A DNA stretch of 64,000 bases from VRUE01 sp963816785 (GTDB lineage: Bacteria; Actinomycetota; Thermoleophilia; Solirubrobacterales; 70-9): positions 1,488,001 through 1,552,000 of the forward strand of contig CAWFLL010000004.1 in assembly GCA_963816785.1 (NCBI GenBank). Direction: 5' to 3'. The translations under genes were made by a program, and so were the position numbers. Below are positions 1 to 8,606 of this stretch, piece by piece (within the stretch, counting starts at the first letter, position 1; every line of letters starts with the position of its first letter). The notes below the pieces were generated by a model. It ran no database searches, was not told the DNA's origin, and saw only the letters and a program-made list of their open reading frames with translations.

Positions 1-2
1 TG

Positions 3-326
3 ACGAGCGAGAAGGTCGCGATGGGTTGGCATCTCGACGGGCGGGTCGCCGCCCTGTTCGGCACCCACACCCACGTCCCGACCGCCGACGCGCGGGTGCT
101 GCCGGGGGGGACGGCGGTGATCACCGACGTCGGGATGACCGGCTCGCGCACGAGCGTTCTCGGGGTGAAGCCCGAGCAGGCCCTCGAGGCGCTGATCACC
201 CAGATGCCCGTCAGATTCGAAACCGCCGAGGAGGACATCTGGGTGATGGGCGCCGTGGTCGAGATCAACTCGACCGGACTGGCTGACTCGATCGAGCAGG
301 TCCTGATGCCCGCTCCTCCGGGCTGA
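3..326 (+). CDS. ymdB: YmdB-family metallophosphoesterase, C-terminal part
   Basis: The reading frame is open from the window edge, so the N-terminus is missing and 107 residues are visible. The fragment starts with TSEKVAMGW and contains GTHTHVPTAD, the histidine-rich metal-binding end of the YmdB/TIGR00282 family (2',3'-cyclic-nucleotide 2'-phosphodiesterase, a calcineurin-like phosphoesterase), followed by the family's usual C-terminal strand region. In other bacteria YmdB homologues act in the cytoplasm and influence RNA turnover. Its 3' end overlaps the 3' end of the convergent membrane-protein gene by about 60 bases. The family call rests on the motif and the C-terminal pattern; the catalytic N-terminal half cannot be checked. 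Confidence 0.85.
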   Translation, partial: TSEKVAMGWHLDGRVAALFGTHTHVPTADARVLPGGTAVITDVGMTGSRTSVLGVKPEQALEALITQMPVRFETAEEDIWVMGAVVEINSTGLADSIEQVLMPAPPG

Positions 327-1887
327 CCAGTTTCCCCGGCTCCTCTTCCGCACACGACATCGCCACGAGCAGCAGTGGGTAGAACCAGACGATGTAGAGG
401 TAGAACCAGTGCGTGGCGGTGAGCTGGAGGGCGATGATCAAAGCGGCGCCGAGGGCGGCGACCTGGATCAGTGACTTCCGCCGCGGCCAGATCGCGAGGG
501 CGATCGACAGACCCCCAACGCCGATCAGAATCGCGATGCGCAGCGGCTCGAGGGCGGGCACCTGGCCCCAGATGCTGAACGGGGAGTCGCGACCGGCCTG
601 ATAGCCGATCGTCCGGTCCCAGACGGTCCCCAGCCCGGGGTCGATCGCCGGCCACAGCAGCAGTGCCGCCGAGGTCACGAAAAACGCAACGGCGAACACC
701 ACTATGGGGAACTGACCGGCGGGTCCTCTCGTGGGGGAAGGGGGGGATCGGTAGGTCGCGAGCATCGGAGCGAGCACGAGCGGGGCGAACTTCGCAAGCG
801 CCGCTGAGGCGGACAGCGCACCGCGGACGGCCGGGCGGGCGAGCAGGAGGAGGGTGGCGGCGAGCAGCATCGCGACCAGGGTGTCGTTGGAGTTCGACTC
901 CAGCGCGTAGGCGGTGTAGGGATAGGCGGCCCAGCCGAAGGCGAGGGTCGCGGCCAGCCGGCGGCCCTCTGGTCCGGGCCGGATACGGAAGCTGAGCAGG
1001 ACCAGCAGGAGGAGGGTGGCGAGGTCGAAGACCACGGCCGCCCCGTGCGAGGCCGGAAGGTCGTCCCAGGTCCCGTGCCAGGGCCAGATCGCCTCGAAGG
1101 GAACGTAGGCGAGGTAGTTGACGGGGCCGTAGGTGTCCCCCTCCGAGACGTCGTCCGGGAAGTTGTCGTAGAGCTGCTCGCCGTGGCCGATCCGGTCGGC
1201 TCCGACCACGCTCGCATAGCCGACGTCGATCGTCCCCGAGTCGGCGACGTTGAGGCCGACCCGGATGCCGACGAGGAAGAGGGCGGCGATCGCGAGCCAG
1301 GCTGCGGGCCAGGCCGGCCTGATGCCCTCACCCCGGCCGCGCAGGCCAATCCACATTGCCCTGGCGAAGAGGTAGGCGAGCACGGGGTACTGGAGGGGGA
1401 CCGAGACGCCGATCTCCGCCCGGTTGAAGAAAAAGTGCGAGACGCCGAAGCCGAGCAGGACGATCAGGTCGAGGCTGGCGACCCGCCAGGGCCGGCGCCA
1501 GTCGAGCAGCCCGACAAGGAACAGCACGCAGAGAGGAAGGAACACATAGGGCGCGTTCAGCTTGTGGCCGAAGGCCCCGGAGTAGCCGCGGGCCATCTTC
1601 CACGAGACCTGGTAGCCCGTCCAGGACTCCTTCACCCTGCCGCTCCCCGGTTCGACGATCGCCAGCGCCACCCGCTCGGTGTCGGCGTAGTAGCTGACCT
1701 CCCAGTTGCCGTCCTCCATCGCGGCACTTGAGGTGAGCTCCGGATTCGCCCGGCGCTGCTCGACGATCTTCGGATCGCGGTCGGCGCGCTCGGTGGCTTC
1801 TGAGGCGGAGAGAACACCGGAGGCGCCGAGAGCCGGCCCGGGCAGGCAGAGGAGCAACGCCGCTGCGAGCGCGAGCGCGCGCTTCAC
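265..1887 (-). CDS. Polytopic membrane protein, GT87/DUF2029-like glycosyltransferase
   Basis: A 540-residue protein if the GTG at 1887 is used. That start overlaps the TGA of the upstream phosphodiesterase gene (GTGA), and a clear hydrophobic leader begins there (VKRALALAAALLLCLPG); the longer open frame upstream is the shadow of the neighbour. After an extracytoplasmic stretch of about 100 residues come many hydrophobic segments with short loops. A loop with YDNFPDDVSEGDTYGPVNY and the later ALESNSNDTLVAML resemble the GT-C fold family GT87 (polyprenyl-phosphate-mannose-dependent transferases). The acceptor is unknown. It is probably co-transcribed with the phosphodiesterase. The C-terminal 20 residues run antisense into ymdB. 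Confidence 0.6.
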   Translation of the reverse strand: MKRALALAAALLLCLPGPALGASGVLSASEATERADRDPKIVEQRRANPELTSSAAMEDGNWEVSYYADTERVALAIVEPGSGRVKESWTGYQVSWKMARGYSGAFGHKLNAPYVFLPLCVLFLVGLLDWRRPWRVASLDLIVLLGFGVSHFFFNRAEIGVSVPLQYPVLAYLFARAMWIGLRGRGEGIRPAWPAAWLAIAALFLVGIRVGLNVADSGTIDVGYASVVGADRIGHGEQLYDNFPDDVSEGDTYGPVNYLAYVPFEAIWPWHGTWDDLPASHGAAVVFDLATLLLLVLLSFRIRPGPEGRRLAATLAFGWAAYPYTAYALESNSNDTLVAMLLAATLLLLARPAVRGALSASAALAKFAPLVLAPMLATYRSPPSPTRGPAGQFPIVVFAVAFFVTSAALLLWPAIDPGLGTVWDRTIGYQAGRDSPFSIWGQVPALEPLRIAILIGVGGLSIALAIWPRRKSLIQVAALGAALIIALQLTATHWFYLYIVWFYPLLLVAMSCAEEEPGKLVSPEERASGPARSSQPVRSS

Positions 1888-3404
1888 AGGCCGAAGTGCG
1901 CGAGCACCGCCGGCGCCACGTCGCGCAGGGTCCACTGCTCGCGGGCGCGGGAATCGTCGGGGCCGCAACCGCAGAACAGCAGCGGCCCGAGCGAGTCCTC
2001 GCGATGCAGAGAGCCGTGGCTGCCGCCGCCGGCGTGACTGGTTCCGCCCCAATCGAGCGCCTCGTAGCCCGGCGCAAGCGAGACGATGAGATCGCCGGCG
2101 TGAGGGGCGGTCAGCGCGGCGAAGACCCGGGCGAGGGGGTCGGGGTAGTCCTCGCTTCGCAGCCGCCCATCCTCAACCACGGCCGCCAGCGCGCCGTGGT
2201 CGCCCTCGAGGTCCCAGTGGGCCCCCCGCAGGTCGGCGACCGGTCCCCCTGGCCGAAATCGCAGCCGGCTTCCCGCCCGCTCGACCACCGCGTGCACCTC
2301 CTCGCCCGAGGGTGCGCCGGCCTCGGGGCGCGAAAGCGGCGCTCCGTCCCGCCCCTCGAGCCAGCAGACAAGGTCGATCCCTTCGGTCGCGGCGAGCGAC
2401 TCGCGGACCTCGCGGTGGTCCGCGGTGTCTCCATTGGCGGGCAGCAGGTAGACATGGGCGGCTCGGCCGGTCGGGCTGACCGCGAGCTGGGCGCTCTCCG
2501 GGCGATCCTCGGAGGGCTTGAGCACCGACCACTCGCGGGCGAGAAGCTCCGCCAGAGGCAGCCCGCGCTCGACCGAGGAGTGGGCATGGTCCGCGACCAG
2601 GATCAGCGCATGGTCGGCGAGGAAGTCGTCCAACCCGCCCGCCGCGTCGACCAGCATCGCGAAGCACTCGTCCGCCTTCGCGATCGACTCGACGCTCGCC
2701 TCGGGCCCGTGGCGGTGGGAGTGGTTGTCGTTGTCGGGAAGCGAGAGGAGGAGGAAGTCGAAGCCGGCCTCCTTGGCCAGCTCCGCGGCGCAGCAGGCCG
2801 CATAGCTGTCGCGGTTGCCGGGGATCGAGGTCGACCGGCAGGGCACCTCCCGGCTGGCGTAGAGGTCGCCGTAGAAGAGGTCGCCGGGGCCCCAGGTGTG
2901 GTGGCGGAATTTGAGCCGGCCGGCGTCGACGACCGCGCGGCGCATCAGCCCCTCGAGGGACACCTGGTGGCGGTGGCGGCCGCGGTAGATCAGGAACGGG
3001 GTGCAGGCGGTGCGGGCGCCGGCATCGTCGAGGCGCTCGAAGAGGGTCGTCACCTCGGGGCTGAGGTGGGCGAGGTTCATGTTGTAGACGAGGTCGTAGA
3101 GCGCCCGGAAGACCCCGACCGCCCGGGTCGCCTCCAGCGACGAGCCGTACTCGACGTAGCGCCGCTCCAGCCGGTGGTACCAGTTCATGCCGCTGATCCA
3201 GTGCTGGTCGGCGGCGACGCCCGTCACCATCTCGGCGCAGGCGACGGGGGTCACCGACGGGAAGCTGGAGACGCAGTCTGGGACGAGCTCCCCGCGCTCC
3301 AGAAGCGCCCCGAAGGTCGGCGCCGAGCCTTCCTCGATCGCTCGCTCCAGCATGTCGGTCCGCAGCGAGTCGACATAGGTGAGGACCAGCTTCTTATCGC
3401 CCAT
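1884..3404 (-). CDS. Alkaline-phosphatase-superfamily phosphodiesterase
   Basis: A 506-residue protein starting at ATG 3404 (MGDKKLVLTYVDSLRTDM); the open frame continues upstream but without family-like sequence. It has the metal-site motifs of the nucleotide pyrophosphatase/phosphodiesterase branch of the alkaline phosphatase superfamily: the early YVDSLRTDM aspartate, the nucleophile region FPSVTPVACAEMVTG, PDNDNHSHRHGP around residue 240, VADHAHSS, and a late SHAGGGSHGS histidine cluster. These enzymes cleave phosphodiesters in a two-metal site. No signal peptide is evident. The gene is translationally coupled (GTGA) to the GT87-like membrane protein, which suggests a shared role with a lipid- or glycan-linked phosphodiester. 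The substrate is unknown. Confidence 0.75.
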   Translation of the reverse strand: MGDKKLVLTYVDSLRTDMLERAIEEGSAPTFGALLERGELVPDCVSSFPSVTPVACAEMVTGVAADQHWISGMNWYHRLERRYVEYGSSLEATRAVGVFRALYDLVYNMNLAHLSPEVTTLFERLDDAGARTACTPFLIYRGRHRHQVSLEGLMRRAVVDAGRLKFRHHTWGPGDLFYGDLYASREVPCRSTSIPGNRDSYAACCAAELAKEAGFDFLLLSLPDNDNHSHRHGPEASVESIAKADECFAMLVDAAGGLDDFLADHALILVADHAHSSVERGLPLAELLAREWSVLKPSEDRPESAQLAVSPTGRAAHVYLLPANGDTADHREVRESLAATEGIDLVCWLEGRDGAPLSRPEAGAPSGEEVHAVVERAGSRLRFRPGGPVADLRGAHWDLEGDHGALAAVVEDGRLRSEDYPDPLARVFAALTAPHAGDLIVSLAPGYEALDWGGTSHAGGGSHGSLHREDSLGPLLFCGCGPDDSRAREQWTLRDVAPAVLAHFGL

Positions 3405-3454
3405 CCGCCATCGACGGCGAATGATGAAGCGTCGCCGGGACGGGCGGCGGCGGA

Positions 3455-3889
3455 CTACCGCAGGACCCGGAGGCCCTCGTGCTTGCGCCGGGCCCGGCGG
3501 CGACGGGAGATGCCGAGCCAGATCAGCGCCGCCGCGGCGAGCAGGGCGAACGGCTTGAACGCGATCGTGACCGCGGCGACGAAGAGCGCTGCCAGCGAGA
3601 CGAGGAAGCCGAGTACGCCGCCGCCGCCTCCCTCCCGCCGGCCAGCTCCGCTGATCACGTCGCTGACCACGAGGCAGCCGACGACCGCTCCGACCAGGCA
3701 GATCAGCGCCCCGGAGAGGCCGCCGAGGTCCGCGGTCCCCGCCAGCACGTAACCGACCACGAGGCCGATCAGCGCCGAGAGCAACGTCATCCGCCCGCGC
3801 GCCGAGCCGCTCGTCCCGGTCGTGCCCGCCAGCATCCCGATCGCGATCCCGATCCCGAGCTCGAGCCCCAGTCCCTCCAAAAAGCTCAC
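3455..3889 (-). CDS. Small membrane protein, function unknown
   Basis: A 144-residue protein starting at GTG 3889. About five hydrophobic segments alternate with glycine-rich turns, there is an arginine-rich cytoplasmic tail (SRRRRARRKHEG), and a short glycine run sits near the middle. I do not recognise a family. It is divergent from the aminotransferase gene, whose proposed start is only 22 bases away, so one of the two starts may be placed too far upstream or the promoters overlap. Confidence 0.6.
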   Translation of the reverse strand: MSFLEGLGLELGIGIAIGMLAGTTGTSGSARGRMTLLSALIGLVVGYVLAGTADLGGLSGALICLVGAVVGCLVVSDVISGAGRREGGGGGVLGFLVSLAALFVAAVTIAFKPFALLAAAALIWLGISRRRRARRKHEGLRVLR

Positions 3890-3911
3890 CTGGAAAACCT
3901 ACACTTCGTGG

Positions 3912-5300
3912 ATGCCTGAACCCCCCCACCGGCGCCGAGCGCACACCCTGACGCGCGACCTGGAGCGCTATGCGGGCCTCTTCGCGGAGCGGACCACGGT
4001 GATGCGGTCCTCGGCGATGCGCGACCTGATGGCGATCACGGCGCGCCCCGAGGTGATCTCGCTGGCGGGTGGCCTGCCCGATACTTCGACCTTTCCGCCG
4101 GCGACCTTCGCCGCCCAGATGACCCGGATCGCGCAGGAGTCGGCAGCCGAGGCGCTTCAGTACGGCCCGACCGAGGGCTTCGCGGAGACCGTCGACTGCA
4201 TCGTCGAGGTGATGGGTGCCGAGGGGATGCTGCCCGACCACGACGACGTGATCGTCACCACCGGCGGCCAGCAGGCGATCGACCTGGTCGCCAAGACGCT
4301 GGTCGACCCGGGAGACGTCGTCATCTGCGAGGCCCCCACCTACCCCGGCGCCGTCCCCGTCTTCTGCAGCTACCAGGCCGACGTCGTCCAGATCGAGTGC
4401 GACAACGACGGGATGCGGATCGAGGAGCTCGAGGCTGTCCTCGAGCGGCTCGACGGCGAAGGGAGGCGGCCCAAATTCGTCTACTCGGTCCCCAGCTTCC
4501 AGAACCCGGCCGGGGTGACGATGTCACTGGCGCGCCGGCGCCGCCTGGTCGAGCTGGCCCGCTCTCGCGAGATGCTCGTCGTCGAGGACAATCCGTACGG
4601 CCTGCTTCGGTTCGGCGGTGAGCCGCTGCCGCCGCTCTACCAGCTCGATGGCGGGGACTACGTCATCTACATCGGCACCTTCTCGAAGATCCTCTCCCCC
4701 GGGATCCGCCTCGGCTGGGCGGTCGCCCCGCCGCCGGTGATGGAGAAGATCGTCCTCGGCAAGCAGGCGGCCGACCTCTGCACCTCCACCCTGACCCAAT
4801 ACTTCGTGCGCGAGTACTTCGCCGAAGGCCGCTGGCGCGAGTACATCGAGAGTCTGGTCGAGATCTACCGCGGCCGCCGCGACACGATGCTCGCCGCGCT
4901 GCGCGAGCACTTCCCGCCGGAGGCGACCTGGACCGAGCCCGAAGGTGGCCTCTTCATCTGGGCGACGCTACCCGACTTCATCGACACCGGCGACCTGCTC
5001 GCGAAGGCGCTTCGAGAGGACGTCGCCTTCGTCCCCGGCCAGGCCGCCTACGCCGACGGCCGCGGCCGCAACTCGATGCGCCTCAACTTCTCCGGCGTCG
5101 GCGACGGGGAGATCGAGGAGGGCATCCGCAGGATCGGCAAGGTCGTCGCCCAGCAGGTCGACCTGTTCAGCACCCTGACCCGAGAGCACCCGGTGGTTCA
5201 GGGTCAGCCCGGCGGCCGCGGACGCGAAGCGGAGGCATCAACCGCCGCCCCGGACGAGGGGGCGGACGTTCTCCCCTTCCGGAAGGGGGAGTCGGCGTGA
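3912..5300 (+). CDS. PLP-dependent class I/II aminotransferase (2-aminoadipate/aromatic type)
   Basis: A 462-residue fold-type I aminotransferase. Conserved parts in order are AMRDLMAITARPEVISLAGGLPD-like N-terminus (the substrate-binding arm), YGPTEGF, TTGGQQAIDLVAKTL, SFQNPAGVTMS, EDNPYG and the PLP lysine in GTFSKILSPGIRLGW (about Lys259). This is the LysN/ARO8/MocR-C-terminal branch; in Thermus and archaea such enzymes transaminate 2-aminoadipate or branched and aromatic amino acids, so the substrate is not fixed. ATG 3912 is the start chosen; ATG 4002 is an alternative that would leave a normal promoter region. The stop overlaps the ddl start (GTGA), so the two products are made together. 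Confidence 0.8.
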   Translation: MPEPPHRRRAHTLTRDLERYAGLFAERTTVMRSSAMRDLMAITARPEVISLAGGLPDTSTFPPATFAAQMTRIAQESAAEALQYGPTEGFAETVDCIVEVMGAEGMLPDHDDVIVTTGGQQAIDLVAKTLVDPGDVVICEAPTYPGAVPVFCSYQADVVQIECDNDGMRIEELEAVLERLDGEGRRPKFVYSVPSFQNPAGVTMSLARRRRLVELARSREMLVVEDNPYGLLRFGGEPLPPLYQLDGGDYVIYIGTFSKILSPGIRLGWAVAPPPVMEKIVLGKQAADLCTSTLTQYFVREYFAEGRWREYIESLVEIYRGRRDTMLAALREHFPPEATWTEPEGGLFIWATLPDFIDTGDLLAKALREDVAFVPGQAAYADGRGRNSMRLNFSGVGDGEIEEGIRRIGKVVAQQVDLFSTLTREHPVVQGQPGGRGREAEASTAAPDEGADVLPFRKGESA

Positions 5301-6232
5301 AGGTCGCCGTCCTCAAGGGCGGGCGCTCGCTCGAGCGGGGCGTCTCGCTGCGATCCGGCGCCCGAGTCCAGGAGGCGCTGGCCCGGCTCGGGCACGAGGT
5401 CATCTCGATCGACGCGGACGCGAAGCTCGTCGAGCGCCTCACCGAGGAGGAGCCCGAGGTCGCATTCGTCGCGATGCACGGCCCCGGCGGCGAGGACGGG
5501 ACGGTCCAGGAGCTGCTGGAGATCCTCGGCATCCCGTTCACCGGGCCGGGCGTCGCCGCCTGCGCGCGCTGCATCGACAAGGTGCTCGCCAAGCATGAGC
5601 TGCGCGCAGCGGGCGTGCCGACGCCGGACTGGTTCGCCTTCAACGAAACGGCGTTCCGCGAGCTGGGGGCGGCGGACGCCCTCGACCGCCTCGAGGAGCG
5701 GCTCGGCTTCCCGCTGGTCGTCAAGCCCAGCCGCGGCGGCTCCGCGCTCGGGGTGAGGTTCGCGGCCAGCCGGGCCGAGGTGCCGGAAGCCCTGGTCTCG
5801 GCCTTCAGCTACGACGACCGGGTGCTGCTGGAGCGATTCGTCGACGGCCGGGAGCTGGCCGTGAGCGTGCTCGGCACAGAGCCCCTACCGGTGGTCGAGG
5901 CGATCCCCGCCGGCGGCGACCGCTACGACTTCGAGGCCCGCTATGAGATCGGTCGCACCAGCTTCACCTGCCCGGCCGATCTCGACGAGGAGCAGACGGC
6001 CACCGTCACCGCCGCCTCGCTGGCCGCCTACGAGGCGCTCGGCTGCACCGGCTTCTCCCGCGTCGACCTGATCCTCGAGGACGACGGGCCGCAGGTGCTC
6101 GAGGTGAACGCGATCCCGGGCCTGACCGACACGAGCCTCCTGCCGCAGTCAGCCGAGGCGGCCGGGATGTCGTTCGAGGAGCTGGTCGACCGCATCCTCC
6201 AGCTCGCCTCGCCCGCGGTATCGATGGGCTAG
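5297..6232 (+). CDS. ddl: D-alanine--D-alanine ligase, first paralogue
   Basis: A 311-residue ATP-grasp ligase that joins two D-alanines for peptidoglycan precursors. The GTG start lies 6 bases after a GGAAGGGGGA ribosome-binding site and overlaps the aminotransferase stop. Visible family features are the N-terminal KGGRSLERGVSLRSG (catalytic Glu kept), FVAMHGPGGEDG, the KPSRGGSALG ATP loop, the omega-loop YDFEARY and the C-terminal VLEVNAIPGLTDTSL Mg site. Compared with E. coli DdlB the omega-loop lysine is Arg and the second loop tyrosine is Phe, and the residue after the conserved loop serine is Ala. The key tyrosine is present, which fits D-Ala-D-Ala rather than D-Ala-D-lactate synthesis. 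A second ddl lies at 31738-32703. Confidence 0.85.
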   Translation: MKVAVLKGGRSLERGVSLRSGARVQEALARLGHEVISIDADAKLVERLTEEEPEVAFVAMHGPGGEDGTVQELLEILGIPFTGPGVAACARCIDKVLAKHELRAAGVPTPDWFAFNETAFRELGAADALDRLEERLGFPLVVKPSRGGSALGVRFAASRAEVPEALVSAFSYDDRVLLERFVDGRELAVSVLGTEPLPVVEAIPAGGDRYDFEARYEIGRTSFTCPADLDEEQTATVTAASLAAYEALGCTGFSRVDLILEDDGPQVLEVNAIPGLTDTSLLPQSAEAAGMSFEELVDRILQLASPAVSMG

Positions 6233-6236
6233 GCGG

Positions 6237-6728
6237 CTACGAGTTCCCCTGGGCGAAGTCGTCGGGCGAGACCTCGTCGAGGAACTCCTTGAACTTGTCG
6301 ACGACCTCCTCGGTGTCCTCGACCTCGTGCTCGAACTCGATCGCCGACTCCTCGATCACGTCCTCGGCGGCGAAGATCGGGGCCGAGACCCGGACCGCCA
6401 GCGCGAGGGCGTCGGAGGGGCGCGAGTCGATCTCGAGCTCGGTGCCGTCGATCGAGACCGTGATCGACGCGTAGAAGGTGTTGTCGCGGAGTTCGGTCAC
6501 CGAGACCCGCTCGCATTTCGCGTCGAGCTGCTCGAGCACGTCGGACAGCAGGTCGTGGGTCATCGGCCGCGGGGTCGACGCCCCCTGCAGCTTCATCAGG
6601 ATCGCCGCGGCCTCCGGGTGCCCGATCCAGATGGGCAGGAACCTGTTCCCGTCGACGGTCTTCAGCAAGACGATCGGCTGCTTGCCGACCATGTCAAAAC
6701 TGACACCGTAGATCTGCATCTGCTGCAC
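6237..6728 (-). CDS. Bifunctional nuclease (BFN/DUF151) domain protein
   Basis: A 163-residue protein whose first about 130 residues are the BFN/DUF151 domain (GKQPIVLLK, FLPIWIGHPEAAAI, PMTHDLL, FYASI, DSRPSDALALAVR). The C-terminal 30 residues are acidic. The domain is widespread in actinobacteria, usually as a stand-alone cytoplasmic protein; nuclease activity is reported for a plant homologue and is unproven in bacteria. GTG 6728 is chosen because a GGGAGCG site lies 5 bases upstream; the ATG at 6719 is too far from it. It is convergent with ddl (4-base gap). Confidence 0.85.
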   Translation of the reverse strand: MQQMQIYGVSFDMVGKQPIVLLKTVDGNRFLPIWIGHPEAAAILMKLQGASTPRPMTHDLLSDVLEQLDAKCERVSVTELRDNTFYASITVSIDGTELEIDSRPSDALALAVRVSAPIFAAEDVIEESAIEFEHEVEDTEEVVDKFKEFLDEVSPDDFAQGNS

Positions 6729-6757
6729 AAATTCGCTCCCACGCTGGCTGACCGCTA

Positions 6758-6763
6758 ATTATA
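6758..6763 (-). promoter_or_regulatory. Perfect -10 element (TATAAT) upstream of the BFN gene
   Basis: Read on the minus strand, TATAAT lies about 30 bases upstream of the GTG start at 6728. No convincing TTGACA-like -35 stands 16-18 bases further up (GTCGAG is the best). It is one of very few AT-rich hexamers in this part of the window, so it probably marks the transcription start. Confidence 0.45.
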
Positions 6764-6809
6764 GGTCCGAGTCGAGCCCCCTCGACGGATCTCGGGAGCG
6801 GTGCGGCAG

Positions 6810-6883
<74 letters not shown>

Positions 6884-6933
6884 GAGGCAGGGGGCGATGA
6901 TAGCGAGCGCCCGGCGCTCTCCGTCCGGTCTCC

Positions 6934-7794
6934 TCAGCCCCTGTTCGACCCCATCCGGCGCGCCAGCTCGATCGCCTCGTCGAGGTCGGAGAGGTGGATC
7001 TCGACCACGATCTCCTCTCCGCGCGGCCTCACCCTGACCTCGTGGCCAAGGCTCGACTCGAGTTGGTCCGCCGCCTCGCGCAGCGCCGCCGAGCGCTCGG
7101 CATCGACGGGGGCAGGTCGGGGACGACGGTTTGGCTGGCTGGCCAGCTTGACCCTGTTCTCGGTCTCGCGCACCGACCACCCCCCCTTTGCGGCCTCGCG
7201 GGCGAGGCTGCGGCGGCGGTCGTTGCCGCGGATCCCGAGCAGGGCGCGGCCGTGGCCCTCGGTCAGCTCGCCGGACTCGAGCAGGGCCAGCGCTTCATCC
7301 GGCAGCTCGAGGAGGCGGATCAGGTTCGAGACCGCGGGACGGCTGCGCCCGATGCGCCGGGCCAGCTCCTCTTTCGAGAGGCCGAGGTCATCGACGAGGG
7401 CCGCGCAGGCGCGGGCCTCGTCGACCGGGTTGAGGTCCTCGCGGACCACGTTCTCGATCAGGGCGACCTGCAGGCGCTCGGCCCGCTCGGACTCGCGGAC
7501 GATCGCCGGCACCTTCTCGAGGCCGGCCTGCTGGGCGGCGCGCCAGCGCCGCTCGCCGGCGATCAGCTCATAGCTGCCGTCGGGAAGCGGGCGGACCAGC
7601 AGCGGCTGGACGACGCCGCTGGTCTCGATCGAGGCCGCGAGGCCGCTCAGCGACTCGGGGTCGAAGCGGGTGCGCGGCTGGCTCGGGTTCGGCTTGATCA
7701 GGGCGACCGGCAGCTCGCGCAGGTCGCCGACGTCCTCCGAGGACGCCTCGGGCAGGATCGCGGCGAGGCCGCGGCCGATCCCCGGGCTAGCCAC
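6934..7794 (-). CDS. parB: Chromosome-partitioning protein ParB
   Basis: A 286-residue DNA-binding CTPase-type partition protein. The N-terminal ParB/Srx domain carries the GERRWR motif at residues 80-85 (CTP/parS clamp), followed by IENVVREDLNPVDEA, a helix-turn-helix around residues 135-160 (LSKEELARRIGRSRPAVSNL) and a C-terminal dimerisation segment. GTG 7794 overlaps the last 8 bases of parA and begins with the usual SPGIGRGLAAIL; the longer open frame upstream lies inside parA. ParB loads on parS sites, one of which is seen at 10922-10937, and works with ParA to segregate the origin. Confidence 0.95.
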   Translation of the reverse strand: MASPGIGRGLAAILPEASSEDVGDLRELPVALIKPNPSQPRTRFDPESLSGLAASIETSGVVQPLLVRPLPDGSYELIAGERRWRAAQQAGLEKVPAIVRESERAERLQVALIENVVREDLNPVDEARACAALVDDLGLSKEELARRIGRSRPAVSNLIRLLELPDEALALLESGELTEGHGRALLGIRGNDRRRSLAREAAKGGWSVRETENRVKLASQPNRRPRPAPVDAERSAALREAADQLESSLGHEVRVRPRGEEIVVEIHLSDLDEAIELARRMGSNRG

Positions 7795-8545
7795 GCGCGG
7801 CCAGCTCCTCGGCGAGCGCCCGATACGCGTCCGATCCGCGCGACCCAGGCGCATGCTCGGTCACCGGCAGGCCGTAGCTCGGCGCCTCGGCGACCCTGAC
7901 GCTGCGCGGTATGACCGTCTTGAAGACCATTTCCGGAAAGTGCTCGCGCAGCTCCCGCTCCACATCGTGGGCGAGGCGCGTGCGCTCATCGTGCATAGTG
8001 ATCAACAGACCCGACACATTCAGTGACGGGTTCAGCTCTCGCCGGATCATCCCGACCGTGTCAAGGAACTGGACCAGGCCCTCGAGGGCGAGGTACTCGG
8101 CCTGGACCGGGACGATCACCCGGTCGGCGGCGACCAGGGCGTTGACGCTGACCGGGCCCAGCGACGGCGGGCAATCCAGGATCGTGAAGGCAAAGCGCTC
8201 GCGGACCGGGCCCAGGCGCTCGCGCAGCCGCGTCTCGGAGCCCTCGAGCCGCGGCAGCTCGACCGAGGCGCCGGCCAGGTCGCGGCTGGCGGGGACGAGC
8301 CAGAGGTTGTCGGGGCCGGCGGGCCTCGCCGCCTCGGCGATCGAGACGTCCCCGGTCAGGCAGTCGTAGGAGGAGGGGTGAAGATCGCGGTCGCCGCCCA
8401 GCGCCGTCGTCGCGTTGCACTGCGGGTCGAGGTCGACGAGGAGCGTCTGCGCGCCCCCGTTCGCGATGCAGGCCGCCAGGTTGACAGCGGTCGTCGTCTT
8501 GCCGACTCCGCCCTTCTGGTTGGCGACCGCATGGACCAGGCCCAT
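7787..8545 (-). CDS. parA: Chromosome-partitioning ATPase ParA (Soj)
   Basis: A 252-residue deviant-Walker P-loop ATPase. The motif KGGVGKTT is at residues 11-18, with TLLVDLDPQCNAT next (A' motif) and the Walker B region FTILDCPPSLG. It forms an ATP-dependent gradient on the nucleoid that moves ParB-parS complexes. There is no N-terminal DNA-binding extension, as is usual for chromosomal ParA. Its 3' end overlaps parB. A short repeat (8563-8589) lies just upstream of the start. Confidence 0.95.
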   Translation of the reverse strand: MGLVHAVANQKGGVGKTTTAVNLAACIANGGAQTLLVDLDPQCNATTALGGDRDLHPSSYDCLTGDVSIAEAARPAGPDNLWLVPASRDLAGASVELPRLEGSETRLRERLGPVRERFAFTILDCPPSLGPVSVNALVAADRVIVPVQAEYLALEGLVQFLDTVGMIRRELNPSLNVSGLLITMHDERTRLAHDVERELREHFPEMVFKTVIPRSVRVAEAPSYGLPVTEHAPGSRGSDAYRALAEELAARG

Positions 8546-8562
8546 TACACAAATTTCTCGAC

Positions 8563-8589
8563 ATGCACGCTTGCTCTCTTCGCGCTCAC
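8563..8589 (+). repeat. Short interspersed repeat, copy R1 (upstream of parA)
   Basis: The 27 bases beginning ATGCACGCTTGCTC match copy R2 at 11497-11523 at all but three positions, and a more diverged inverted relative (R3) lies at 15292-15349. R1 sits 17 bases upstream of the parA start. Both R1 and R2 can be read as M-H-A-C-S-L-R-A-H, and the three differences between them are all at third codon positions. Confidence 0.6.
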
Positions 8590-8606
8590 GGGCGGCAGAC
8601 TAGTCG

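Noticed and set aside
1045..1731. Plus-strand open frame of 228 codons opposite the membrane protein
   Set aside because: Its composition (Asp/Val/Glu/Pro repetitive) is that of a shadow frame, and the minus strand encodes real membrane helices.
5297..6232. First ddl as a vancomycin-resistance D-Ala-D-Lac ligase
   Set aside because: The omega-loop keeps the tyrosine used by D-Ala-D-Ala enzymes, and no vanH, vanX or vanRS partners are nearby.
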